Below, in pieces: positions 7,231 through 14,780 of a stretch of 14,780 bases of DNA (positions within the stretch are counted from its first letter, which is position 1; each line of letters begins with the position of its first letter). Below the pieces are notes generated by a model, which saw only the letters and a program-made list of their open reading frames with translations, ran no database searches and was not told where the DNA came from. The DNA comes from an uncultured Sphingomonas sp. (GTDB taxonomy: Bacteria; Pseudomonadota; Alphaproteobacteria; Sphingomonadales; Sphingomonadaceae). A program made the translations under genes and the position numbers. The stretch is taken from assembly GCA_946886845.1 (NCBI GenBank), contig CAMPJH010000022.1, positions 1 through 14,780 on the forward strand, read 5' to 3'.

Positions 7231-8451
7231 TTAGTCGATCCGCCAGGGCGGGAAACGGCGGGCTTCGCCGGCATGATAGAGGAAGATGATGTTGCCGGAC
7301 GGGTCGCGCAGCCGGGCCTCGCGCCACATCCACGGCTGGTTCCTCGGGCCATGCTCGAACGGAATGCCGCTGCGTGCGAGTTGCTCGACCCGCTCGTCGA
7401 GATCGTCGCATTCGAGATAGACGGCGGTGGTTGGCGAAATCGTTTCTTCCGGATCGATTTGCACCGACAGGGTCGCGCCGCCCGCCGCCTCGAAGCGCGC
7501 GTAGCCATTCTCCGGGCTGTCGACGACCTGCCTGAGGCCAATAGCCCGGTAGAACTCGACCGATTTGCGATAGTCGGTGCCGGTTAGGGTCACCTGGTTT
7601 AGGCGCGGCCCGGCGCCGACGTCGAGCCGGACCCGGCCCTGGCCGATCGGCCCTGCCCCCTGCCCCAGTCCCGGCGCGTCGAGCAAGGCGATCCGCACGA
7701 AGTTGCGAGCGCGAGCGACGGCGTCGGCCAGCGAATTCCCCTCGGCAAGGAATAGGGCGATCGCGCTCGCCAGGGTGCAGCCAGTGCCGTGGGTGCTGGT
7801 GGTGGCGATCCTCTGGCCCTGCCAGCTGGTCATATTGTCGGTCTCGATCAGCGCGTCGGCGAGCGCCTCGCCCTCGTCATGCCCACCCTTGATCAGCACG
7901 GCGCAGCCATGCTCGCCGACCAAATGGAGTGCGGCGGCGACCGGATCTTCCTCGTCGGTCAGGGCCTTGAGCTCGGGCAGGTTGGGCGTGGCGATGGTGG
8001 CGATCTTCATCAGCTTGCCGAACGCCGCGACCGTCGCTTCGTCGGCAAGCACCGAGCCGCTGGTCGCGATCATTACCGGATCGAACACGATCGGCAGGTC
8101 GGGCTGCTCGGCCTTCAGCTGCTCGAGGCGCTCCGCCACCTGGCCGGCGGTGAAGGCGCTGCCGATCATGCCGATCTTCACCGCATCGACGCCGATGTCG
8201 GACACGACCGAGTCGATCTGCGCCAGCACCGTTTCGGCCGGCACCGTATGGACGGCGTCGACTCCAAGCGTGTTCTGGGCGGTGATTGCGGTGATAGCGG
8301 TCATCGCATGGCCGCCGAGCATCGTCACGGTCTTCAGGTCGCCCTGAATCCCCGCGCCTCCGCCGGAATCGGAGCCGGCGATGATCAGGATTCGCGCCGT
8401 CGGCGTCACTTTATTCGCCTTCGACCCGATCCCGCGAGCGAAGTTGTCCAT
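7231..8451 (-). CDS. thiD: ThiD (HMP/HMP-P kinase) fused to a C-terminal VOC/glyoxalase-like domain
   Basis: Residues about 19-262 are hydroxymethylpyrimidine (phosphate) kinase, which makes HMP-PP for thiamine. Motifs are AGSDSGGGAGIQGDLKT (25-41), KIGMIGS (92-98), FDPVMIATSG (123-132), TPNLPE (155-160), IKGGH (187-191) and the anion-hole/catalytic HGTGC (221-225). A G/P-rich linker (about 259-283) leads without interruption into a VOC fold (about 284-397). That part has NQVTLTGTDYRKSVEFYRAIGL-like opening residues (285-306), VYLECDDLDE and LRDPSGNIIFLYH (381-393). The usual first VOC metal ligand H is Q286, and the terminal E of the DP-GN-ie motif is missing, so metal catalysis is doubtful. 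I chose ATG 8451 (406 aa); GTG 8457 with AAGAG upstream is close behind. GTG 8520 would add 23 arginine-rich residues and overlap glmM. No TPP riboswitch is apparent. Confidence 0.93.
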   Translation of the reverse strand: MDNFARGIGSKANKVTPTARILIIAGSDSGGGAGIQGDLKTVTMLGGHAMTAITAITAQNTLGVDAVHTVPAETVLAQIDSVVSDIGVDAVKIGMIGSAFTAGQVAERLEQLKAEQPDLPIVFDPVMIATSGSVLADEATVAAFGKLMKIATIATPNLPELKALTDEEDPVAAALHLVGEHGCAVLIKGGHDEGEALADALIETDNMTSWQGQRIATTSTHGTGCTLASAIALFLAEGNSLADAVARARNFVRIALLDAPGLGQGAGPIGQGRVRLDVGAGPRLNQVTLTGTDYRKSVEFYRAIGLRQVVDSPENGYARFEAAGGATLSVQIDPEETISPTTAVYLECDDLDERVEQLARSGIPFEHGPRNQPWMWREARLRDPSGNIIFLYHAGEARRFPPWRID

Positions 8452-8494
8452 GTGCACAAGGCCGCTCTTGCGCTCCCAATTGCGAAGAAAGCGT

Positions 8495-9829
8495 TCACGC
8501 CACCGCTTGGACCGCCTCACAAATGTCGTCGACGACCTTTTGCACCAACGCCGGGTCGTCGCCTTCCGCCATCACCCGGATCAGCGGTTCGGTGCCGGAC
8601 TTGCGGATCAGCAGACGCCCTTTGCCCTCCAGCTCGCGCTCGGCGGCGGCGATGCTTCTTTTGACTTTCGCATTTTCCAGTGGTTTTCCACCGTTGAAGC
8701 AGACGTTCTTGAGAAGCTGCGGCAACGGCTCGAACTGGCGAAGGACCTGGCTCGCCGGCTTGCCGCTGGCGACCAGCGCGGCGAGCACCTGAAGCGCGGC
8801 GACGAGACCGTCGCCGGTGGTCGAATAATCGGACAGGATGATGTGGCCGGACTGCTCGCCGCCGACATTGCAGCCGCGCGCCCGCATTTCCTCCAGTACA
8901 TAGCGGTCGCCGACCTGCGTGCGGACCAGCGCGATCCCGGCTTCCTCGAGGCGCCGCTCGAGCCCAAGGTTCGACATGACGGTGGCAACGACATCGCCCT
9001 TGAGCTGCTCGCGGTTGCGCCGGTCGAGAGCGATCAGCGCCATCATCTGGTCGCCGTCGACCGGCTCGCCCTTCTCGTCGACGATGACGATCCGGTCGGC
9101 GTCGCCGTCCAGCGCGAGCCCGATATCGGCGCCTTCGGCGATGACGCGCTCGCGGATGGCTTGGGGATGGGTCGACCCGCACCCGTCGTTGATGTTGAGC
9201 CCGTTCGGAGAGACCCCGATCGTTACGACCTCCGCACCGAGCTCCCAGAGCGCGTCCGGAGCGACCTGGTAGGCGGCGCCGTTGGCGCAATCGAGCACGA
9301 CCTTGAGGCCGTCGAGCCGCAAATGCTCGGGAAATGTCGACTTGGCGTGGTGAACGTAGCGGCCGCGGGCGTCATCGATGCGCTTGGCCCGGCCGATCAG
9401 CTCGGGAGGGGCCAGCTTCGGCGGCTGCTCGAGCCGCTTCTCGATCGCCCGCTCGACCGAATCGCTGAGCTTGTAGCCGTCGGGGCCGAACAGCTTGATG
9501 CCGTTGTCGGCGAACGGGTTGTGCGAGGCGGAGATCATCACGCCGAGATCGGCGCGCATCGAAGTCGTCAGCATCGCCACCGCCGGGGTCGGCATCGGCC
9601 CCAGCAGGACGACGTCCATGCCGACGCTGGTGAAGCCGGCGACCAGCGCCGATTCCATCATGTAACCGGACAACCGCGTGTCCTTGCCTATCACCACCCG
9701 GTGGCGGTGGTCGCCGCGAAGGAAATGCGTGCCCGCCGCCTGGCCGACTCGAAGCGCCGTCTGGGCGGTCATCGGCTCGGCGTTGGTCAGCCCGCGTATG
9801 CCGTCGGTGCCGAAGAAATTGCGTGTCAT
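8495..9829 (-). CDS. glmM: phosphoglucosamine mutase
   Basis: Converts glucosamine-6-phosphate to glucosamine-1-phosphate on the way to UDP-GlcNAc for peptidoglycan and lipopolysaccharide. All four domains of the alpha-phosphohexomutase family are present in 444 residues, the normal length. The phospho-serine loop MISASHNP has catalytic S102, at the same number as in E. coli. The metal loop DGDADR is at 241-246, the sugar-specificity loop GGEQSGHI at 323-330, and the phosphate-binding [12 protein letters not shown] at 409-420. The N-terminus [13 protein letters not shown] is typical and fixes the start at ATG 9829, with AAGG 8 nt before it. A start at 9901 would run into the upstream gene and is rejected. 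The gene follows the nnrU-like gene by 19 bp and precedes thiD by 43 bp. Confidence 0.97.
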   Translation of the reverse strand: MTRNFFGTDGIRGLTNAEPMTAQTALRVGQAAGTHFLRGDHRHRVVIGKDTRLSGYMMESALVAGFTSVGMDVVLLGPMPTPAVAMLTTSMRADLGVMISASHNPFADNGIKLFGPDGYKLSDSVERAIEKRLEQPPKLAPPELIGRAKRIDDARGRYVHHAKSTFPEHLRLDGLKVVLDCANGAAYQVAPDALWELGAEVVTIGVSPNGLNINDGCGSTHPQAIRERVIAEGADIGLALDGDADRIVIVDEKGEPVDGDQMMALIALDRRNREQLKGDVVATVMSNLGLERRLEEAGIALVRTQVGDRYVLEEMRARGCNVGGEQSGHIILSDYSTTGDGLVAALQVLAALVASGKPASQVLRQFEPLPQLLKNVCFNGGKPLENAKVKRSIAAAERELEGKGRLLIRKSGTEPLIRVMAEGDDPALVQKVVDDICEAVQAVA

Positions 9830-9848
9830 TGGCCGCACCTTAGCGCGG

Positions 9849-10508
9849 TTAGCCGATCCAGCGCCAGAAGCCTGCCGGTCCCGGGTGTGCCCAGGTCGCA
9901 AGGAAGAACAGCAATGTGCCGCCGATCAAGGCGATCGCGCCGGGATTTGCGCCTCCGCGGCCGAATGGAATGAACGCCGTCTGCAGGGCCCATTCGTGGA
10001 AGCGTTCCCCCATCAGCTTGCGCTTCTTGGCGTCCTGCCCGACCGACCCTCCGAGCGCGAGGAGCAGGATGGCGCCGTCGAGGATCAGCGCCTTGGGAGT
10101 CGCCACGACAGCCGCATGGACAATCGCCCAGCTGGCGAATCCCCACATCATCGGGTGCCGGGTGATCGCAAAAACTCCAACCGGAGCCCTGCCGCGCTTG
10201 AGTCTGGCGCCCGGCAACGCCGGGTTGCGGACGAACGAGCCGACGAACAGGATCGACCCGAACCACATCAGCAGGCTGGCGGCTACCCATACCGCATCTC
10301 CGGCAACCCACAGCGGCGCCTGCCGGCCGATTCCATGATAGACCCACAGCATCGCCCCGAAGGTGACGAGCGCGACCACCGAATAGATGCCGCGGAACGG
10401 ACCTTCACCGACTGCCCGGACGAGCGGCGCCCTGAGCGGATGCGACAGCAGGAAGTGGGAACCGACGAAGGCCGCCGCCGCTAGCGCGAGGCAGGCGAGC
10501 CCGGTCAA
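9849..10508 (-). CDS. NnrU-family membrane protein, TTG start
   Basis: A hydrophobic protein of 219 residues with about six membrane segments (for example [54 protein letters not shown], and the terminal [16 protein letters not shown]). It carries the NnrU/isoprenylcysteine-methyltransferase-like signature [17 protein letters not shown]. NnrU proteins were named from nitrite/nitric oxide respiration clusters, but most have no proven role and there is no denitrification gene here. The start is TTG 10508-10506, overlapping the upstream amidohydrolase stop as TTGA, with GGAGG 10 nt upstream (10523-10519). The longer frame beginning near 10655 reads arginine-rich shadow sequence over the upstream gene and is not used. 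Translation is probably coupled to the amidohydrolase. A link to peptide or amide use is only positional. Confidence 0.85.
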   Translation of the reverse strand: MTGLACLALAAAAFVGSHFLLSHPLRAPLVRAVGEGPFRGIYSVVALVTFGAMLWVYHGIGRQAPLWVAGDAVWVAASLLMWFGSILFVGSFVRNPALPGARLKRGRAPVGVFAITRHPMMWGFASWAIVHAAVVATPKALILDGAILLLALGGSVGQDAKKRKLMGERFHEWALQTAFIPFGRGGANPGAIALIGGTLLFFLATWAHPGPAGFWRWIG

Positions 10509-11893
10509 TGCCGGTACGCCTCCGGCAGCTCGCGCCGCGGCAGGTGGCGATAGCGATCGCGAAGCCTGCTCTGGTGGTTGGTGAGCGGTTGTTCGACCCC
10601 GTCGATGAACACCGCTTCGGCGGCGCTGCGCGGATCGAGCGGGTCGCCCGACCAAATGACGACGTCAGCGCGGCGGCCGGGGGCAAGGCTGCCGAAGTCG
10701 CCGCCCATACCGATCGCCTCGGCCGGCCCCGATGTGATTGCAGCAAGCGCTTCGCCCCAGCTTAACCCGGTCGCGCCGGGGATCTTGGTCAAAGCGACCA
10801 AGTTGCCGGCATATTGCCGCTCGCGGAAGACGTTGCGGGTTTCGTCGTCGTTGATCGTCCCGATCGACACCCGGACTCCGGCGGCGCGCATCCGGCCGAC
10901 GTTCGATTGGGTCGCGGCCAGCTGCTCGAAGCTGGCCGGCACGTCGTTGACCGCCGAGGCGATCACCGGAATTCCGGAGGCGGCGATCCGATCCGCGACT
11001 AGCCAGCCTTCGCTGGCGCCGACGATGACGATCCGAAGCGACCGGAACTCGCGCTTGAGGTCGATGACCTGGAGGATGTCGCTGGCCCGCTCGACATGGA
11101 CGAGCAGGTGTTGGCGGCCCTGGAGGACCGGCACCAGCGCCGCCGCGTCGAACCGGGTCAGGAGCACGTCCTCGCTTCGCCGCGCTCCGGGCCCGAGAAT
11201 GCGGGCTTCATTGGGGTCGCGAACCACCGGCTCGAGCCGCTCGTCGGGCTCGCCGGTCCGGGCCGAGCGGACGGGATCGGCAAAGCGCCGAAGCTCGGCC
11301 GCCTCGCGCAGGGCGTTGCGGAAGAGAATGTGCGCCGATGGGCGCGAGCCGCCGGCATCGTCCGCGCCGGTTTCGCCGAGCTCGACGAACTGGAAGGCGC
11401 GAGCCCGGGTCACCGGGTTCATGTCGGCGCCGGTGCCGACCACCGCGCCCTGCCCGGCGAATATGCTTCGCGCGGTCGACGGCGCAACCAGAGCCCGGGT
11501 CACGCCGTCGGCCCGGTTGACGGCGATCGGCGTGTAAAGCGGGTTGATGGCGGGTGTGACGTCGATGGCGGCGCTGAACGGGCCATTGGCGGCGCTGGTG
11601 TCGTCGGCGCCGCGGTCGCCGAGATCGATTTCGGCAAGCCCGAGACGCGAGAAGCCGGCGACGATCCCCGGGGTCACCCATTTGCCATTGGCATCGACGA
11701 TCCGGGCGTCCGCCGGAATCCGGGCGCCAGGCCCGGCGGCGACGACTCGGCCGTCGCGAATGACGACGGTAGCACCTTGAAAAGGCTCGGAGCCGTCGCC
11801 GATCGCGACGATACCGTTGGTGATTGCGATGGTTTCGGCCGCGGCCGGAGCGGTGCCGGCGAGCAGCAAGGCGGCGGCAGCAAGGCGGATCAC
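10505..11893 (-). CDS. exported amidohydrolase-family protein lacking metal-binding histidines (probable pseudoenzyme)
   Basis: A 462-residue protein with a cleavable signal peptide (LAAAALLLAGTAPAAAE, cut near A19). It has the amidohydrolase composite-domain pattern: AITNGIVAIGDGS at the start, GKWVTPGI (70-77), then SLAPGRRADVVIWSGDPLD (402-420) and VFIDG (428-432). The metal site is broken. The usual D-x-H-x-H after VTPGI reads A79-G80-F81-S82-R83. H266 survives in LLVHVE, but its partner is E268. The next histidine region reads IVGASEG (290-296), and the H-S-D region reads SIGTINDD (343-350). Binuclear metal hydrolysis is therefore unlikely. The start is GTG 11893, overlapping the upstream amidohydrolase stop as GTGA, so the pair is probably made in step. 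It may serve as partner, scaffold or binding protein for its neighbour; this is inference. Confidence 0.9.
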   Translation of the reverse strand: MIRLAAAALLLAGTAPAAAETIAITNGIVAIGDGSEPFQGATVVIRDGRVVAAGPGARIPADARIVDANGKWVTPGIVAGFSRLGLAEIDLGDRGADDTSAANGPFSAAIDVTPAINPLYTPIAVNRADGVTRALVAPSTARSIFAGQGAVVGTGADMNPVTRARAFQFVELGETGADDAGGSRPSAHILFRNALREAAELRRFADPVRSARTGEPDERLEPVVRDPNEARILGPGARRSEDVLLTRFDAAALVPVLQGRQHLLVHVERASDILQVIDLKREFRSLRIVIVGASEGWLVADRIAASGIPVIASAVNDVPASFEQLAATQSNVGRMRAAGVRVSIGTINDDETRNVFRERQYAGNLVALTKIPGATGLSWGEALAAITSGPAEAIGMGGDFGSLAPGRRADVVIWSGDPLDPRSAAEAVFIDGVEQPLTNHQSRLRDRYRHLPRRELPEAYRH

Positions 11894-13290
11894 TTGACGT
11901 CTCCTTCGCCGGGCTGGCCAAGCTCGAAATCGCTGACCGGGCGGCGCTTGGGATCATCGGCGTCGTACATCAGCGCGCCGTCGATCCAGACCCGTTCCGG
12001 CCGGGCGTAGATGCTGAAGGGGTCGGCGTTCCACAGCACGACGTCGGCCATCTTTCCTGGCATGAGGCTGCCGGTCTTGTCGAAGACGCCGAGTGCCCGG
12101 GCCGGATTGGCCGAGAGCCAGGTCCAGGCGAGGGCTTCGGATAGATTGGGGACTCCCGCCCGCTGACCGTCGGCAAGCGCCTTGGCCGCCTCCTGGTTCA
12201 GCCGCTGGATGCCGTTGGGATCATCGGAATGGACGATCGCGCAGGCGCCGGCGTTGTGGACGAACGGGATGTTCTCCTTGATCCCGTCATAGGCTTCCAT
12301 CTTGAAGCCGTACCAATCGGCCCACATCGCCGCGCAGGTGCCGTTGGCGGCGAGCAGGTCGGCGACCTTGTAGGCTTCGACGGCGTGATGGAAGGCGGTG
12401 ATCTTGTAGCCGAACTCTTTCGACAGATCGATCATCGTCGCCATTTCGTCGGCCCGGTAGCAATGGTTGTGGACGAGGATCTTGCCGGCCAGCACGTCCT
12501 TCAATGTGTCCATCGCCAGGTCGCGCTCCGGCATTTCGCCGCCGTTGGCGGAATATTTGTCCCATTTGCGCTTGTACGCCTGGGCCTTGATCCAGGTCTG
12601 TCGGGTGAGCGCGATATTGCCCATCCGGGTCTGCGGCATATTGCCCTTCGAGCCGTAGACGCGCTTGGGATTCTCGCCGCAGGCCATCTTCAGTCCGTAC
12701 GGGGCACCCGGGAATTTCATCCCCTGCGCGGTCCGCGCCGGGACGTTCTTGAGCGTCACCGAGCGGCCGCCGAACAGATTGGCCGAACCGGGCAGGATCT
12801 GCAGAGTCGTCACGCCGCCATTGATCAGAGCGCGCGAGAATCCCGGGTCCTGCGGCCAGACGCTGTGCTCGGCCCAGACTTCCGGCCGCGCCGGGCTGGT
12901 CGCCTCATTGCCGTCGGAATGCGATTCGGTGCCGGGCGACGGATAGTCGCCGAGATGGCTGTGGACGTCGATGATGCCCGGAGTGACGAACTTGCCGCTG
13001 CCGTCGACCACCAGCGCCCCTTCCGGCACCGCCAGGTCCGGCCCGCCGATCGCCTGGATGGCGCCGTCGGCAAGGACGATCGTGCCGCCGTCGATCCGGC
13101 CGCCTTCGCCGTCGAAGATGGTGGCGCCGCGAATGACGGTCGGAACGCCGGGATAAGGCGCATAGGTCGATGGATAGGGATCCTCGTTGATCTGGATCGC
13201 TGCCGCGCCCTTTTTAGGCGGGCTGAGCGCCGCGCAGCCGCCAAGAGCGAACAGCGCGAGCGTAGCCCCCGCAATGCCCCCCTTGCGCAT
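11890..13290 (-). CDS. exported lipoprotein amidohydrolase (imidazolonepropionase/prolidase-like)
   Basis: A 466-residue metal-dependent amidohydrolase expected in the periplasm or on a membrane as a lipoprotein. The signal peptide ends in lipobox LGGC with acceptor C19. Composite-domain and barrel features are intact: FVTPGIIDVHSHLG with H110 and H112, KILVHNHCYRADEM (270-283, H274/H276), AFHHAVEAYKV (299-309, H301/H302), IVHSDDPNG (352-360, D356), and SLMPGKMADVVLWNADPFS (408-426). A binuclear metal site is therefore plausible. Related enzymes act on imidazolonepropionate or on X-Pro and other dipeptide-type amides; the substrate here is unknown. ATG 13290 shares its A with the TAA of the upstream peptide transporter (TAATG), and the stop overlaps the next amidohydrolase. 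This suggests a coupled unit for hydrolysing peptides or cyclic amides and importing the products. No transfer signs are seen. Confidence 0.93.
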   Translation of the reverse strand: MRKGGIAGATLALFALGGCAALSPPKKGAAAIQINEDPYPSTYAPYPGVPTVIRGATIFDGEGGRIDGGTIVLADGAIQAIGGPDLAVPEGALVVDGSGKFVTPGIIDVHSHLGDYPSPGTESHSDGNEATSPARPEVWAEHSVWPQDPGFSRALINGGVTTLQILPGSANLFGGRSVTLKNVPARTAQGMKFPGAPYGLKMACGENPKRVYGSKGNMPQTRMGNIALTRQTWIKAQAYKRKWDKYSANGGEMPERDLAMDTLKDVLAGKILVHNHCYRADEMATMIDLSKEFGYKITAFHHAVEAYKVADLLAANGTCAAMWADWYGFKMEAYDGIKENIPFVHNAGACAIVHSDDPNGIQRLNQEAAKALADGQRAGVPNLSEALAWTWLSANPARALGVFDKTGSLMPGKMADVVLWNADPFSIYARPERVWIDGALMYDADDPKRRPVSDFELGQPGEGDVK

Positions 13291-14780
13291 TAGGCCTTCT
13301 CGGGTCCCGGCGTCGTTTCGTCCTGCGGCCGCATTCCGGGCGCGGCGGGTTCGGCCAGCTCCGCGCGTCCGGCCAGCCGGTCGGCGTCGCTAAGCGTGTC
13401 GAGATGCATCCAGCGCTTGACGATCGGCGACAGCGCAAGAACGACCGCGCCGATGCCAACCGTCCACCAGCCGATGGTGGTGTAGACGGACAGCGTCAGA
13501 TCCTTCGTCATTTCGCCCTCGTGGCCGCCGGTTGCTTCGCCGATCTTGCCGGCGACGAAATTGCCGACTGCGGTCATGTAGAACCAGGCGCCCATGATCA
13601 GGCTCGCCATATACGCCGGCGCCAGCCGGTTCATCGCGCTCAGCCCCACCGGCGACAGACACAGCTCGCCGGTTGTGTGCAGCAAGTAGAGCAGGAACAC
13701 GAAGAGGACGGCGGTCTTGGCTTCGGCGCCGACCGGGAACGCGTTCGCGCCCCAGACGAAGACGAGGAAGCCGGCGCCGACCTGGAACAAGGCCAGCGCG
13801 AACTTGGCCGGAGCGGAAGGCTCCAGGTTGCGCTTTCCGAGCAGCGTCCATAGCGCCGTGAACAAGGGCGCGAGGATGATGATGTAGATCGGATTAATCG
13901 ACTGGAAGATCGGCGCCGGCACGCCGCCGCGCTCGACATAGCGGTCGGTGTACAGGTTGATGCTTCCCCCGGCCTGCTCGAACAGGCCCCAGAAGACCGG
14001 GTTGAGGGCGATCAGGAAAAGGATTGCGAAAATGCGCTCGCGCGGCTGCTTGTCCAGCTTGAACGCCTCGTAAAGCACGTATCCCAGCAAGCCGATCCCG
14101 GAGATGATCAACAGGGTCTGGATGACGTCCTGGTACTGGACCAGCGCCCAGATCACCGCGACGGCGCCGATTCCCACGCCGTACAGCGTCCATTCGGTGC
14201 TCTTCGCAAGCGGCGCCGGGGCTTCGCCCGCGCCGCGCAGGGCGGAACGACCGAGCACGAACACGACCAGCCCGGCCAGCATGCCGATTCCGGCGAGGCC
14301 GAAGCCGTAGGACCAGCCGACGGTCACGCCGAGATAGCCGACCAGGATCGTGCCGACCGCGGCGCCGAGGTTAATGCCCATGTAGAAGATCGTGTAGGCC
14401 GGATCGCGGCGCTTGTCGGTCAGCGAATAGAGCTGCCCGACCATCACCGAAATGTTGGCCTTCAGGAAGCCGGAGCCGACGATAATGAAGGCGAGCGCCG
14501 ACCAGAAGACGTTGATCGTCGGATCATCCTGGCCGCCGACTCCTTCCACCGCCATCAGGAAGTGGCCGAACATCAGCAGGATGCCGCCGAACAATACCGC
14601 CCGGCGCTGCCCGAGATAGCGATCGGCGAGATAGCCGCCGAGCACCGGCGTGATGTACACCAGGCTGGTGTAGGCGCCGTAAATCAGGTTCGACTTCGAA
14701 TCGTTGAACAGCCAGTGCTGGGTCAAATAGAAAATCAGCAGCGCGCGCATGCCGTAGTAGGAGAAGCGCTCCCACATTTC
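13290..14780 (-). CDS. POT/PTR2 family proton-coupled peptide transporter (5' partial)
   Basis: An inner-membrane symporter of the proton-dependent oligopeptide family, moving di- and tripeptides with protons. The visible part, 496 residues, opens with EMWERFSYYGMRALL at the window edge. This is the family's ExxERF-YYG proton-coupling motif in the first helix, so the true start lies a few tens of bases outside and the frame is 5' partial. Further signs are GGYLADRYLGQRRA, GSGFLKANISVMVGQLY (PTR2 signature region), FEQAGGSINLYTDR, and GELCLSPVGLSAMNRLAP near the end. Many hydrophobic helices are spread across the length, and a polar C-terminal tail ends GPEKA. It is the first gene in the visible series, and its TAA overlaps the lipoprotein amidohydrolase start (TAATG). 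Confidence 0.95.
   Translation of the reverse strand, partial: EMWERFSYYGMRALLIFYLTQHWLFNDSKSNLIYGAYTSLVYITPVLGGYLADRYLGQRRAVLFGGILLMFGHFLMAVEGVGGQDDPTINVFWSALAFIIVGSGFLKANISVMVGQLYSLTDKRRDPAYTIFYMGINLGAAVGTILVGYLGVTVGWSYGFGLAGIGMLAGLVVFVLGRSALRGAGEAPAPLAKSTEWTLYGVGIGAVAVIWALVQYQDVIQTLLIISGIGLLGYVLYEAFKLDKQPRERIFAILFLIALNPVFWGLFEQAGGSINLYTDRYVERGGVPAPIFQSINPIYIIILAPLFTALWTLLGKRNLEPSAPAKFALALFQVGAGFLVFVWGANAFPVGAEAKTAVLFVFLLYLLHTTGELCLSPVGLSAMNRLAPAYMASLIMGAWFYMTAVGNFVAGKIGEATGGHEGEMTKDLTLSVYTTIGWWTVGIGAVVLALSPIVKRWMHLDTLSDADRLAGRAELAEPAAPGMRPQDETTPGPEKA

Noticed and set aside
8452..8520. GTG 8520 start for thiD
   Set aside because: It adds 23 basic residues and overlaps glmM by 26 bp. The kinase fold starts near residue 19 from ATG 8451, so nothing is lost with the shorter form.
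8381..9973. Very long open frame on the plus strand opposite glmM and the start of thiD
   Set aside because: It is the antisense shadow of glmM in GC-rich DNA. The glmM frame has all family motifs; the plus frame is rich in R/D/A/V without any recognisable domain.

Overview
The window is about 14.8 kb of dense, GC-rich bacterial DNA. Codons nearly always end in G or C, intergenic gaps are short, and stop/start overlaps are common. The gene set points to an alphaproteobacterium, most likely a sphingomonad. The evidence is a CcrM-type GANTC methyltransferase, a separate PntAA subunit preceded by a PF07835-type 'aa3 oxidase subunit IV' microprotein, paired exported amidohydrolases, and a ThiD protein with a VOC domain at its C-terminus. 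The lineage is inferred from remembered family sequences, not from a search. I see no tRNA, rRNA, IS element, phage gene or CRISPR array.

Left part (1-2568): the tail of a plus-strand gene converges on, and overlaps, a minus-strand cluster. In transcription order the cluster is a 50-residue membrane protein, pntAA, and a DauA-like FAD-dependent amino-acid oxidoreductase whose only workable start appears to be CTG, overlapping the pntAA stop as CTGA. The partner genes pntAB and pntB are absent.

Middle (2569-4130): a divergently transcribed regulator of NtrC layout on the plus strand. Its receiver has lost the phospho-acceptor, and its sigma-54 contact loop reads GAFPGA instead of GAFTGA. Its stop codon shares a CTAG palindrome with the stop of folP.

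Right part (4127-14780): nine minus-strand genes in a row. In transcription order they are a POT peptide transporter (cut by the window edge), an exported lipoprotein amidohydrolase, a second exported amidohydrolase lacking the metal-binding histidines, an NnrU-family membrane protein, glmM, thiD-VOC, rnhB, ccrM and folP. The first four are chained by TAATG, GTGA and TTGA overlaps and look like one translationally coupled unit for taking up and breaking down peptides or amides. The remaining five are housekeeping genes: cell-wall precursor, thiamine, RNA/DNA hybrid repair, cell-cycle methylation and folate. The 89-bp gap upstream of ccrM carries two GANTC sites between a -35-like element and the expected -10 position, the layout expected for a methylation/GcrA-controlled promoter.

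I do not see a clear new defence or mobile system. The most interesting items are the ThiD-VOC fusion, the active/inactive amidohydrolase pair, the degenerate sigma-54-type regulator, the CTG start, the RNase HII with an altered GRG motif, and the orphan pntAA with its microprotein.
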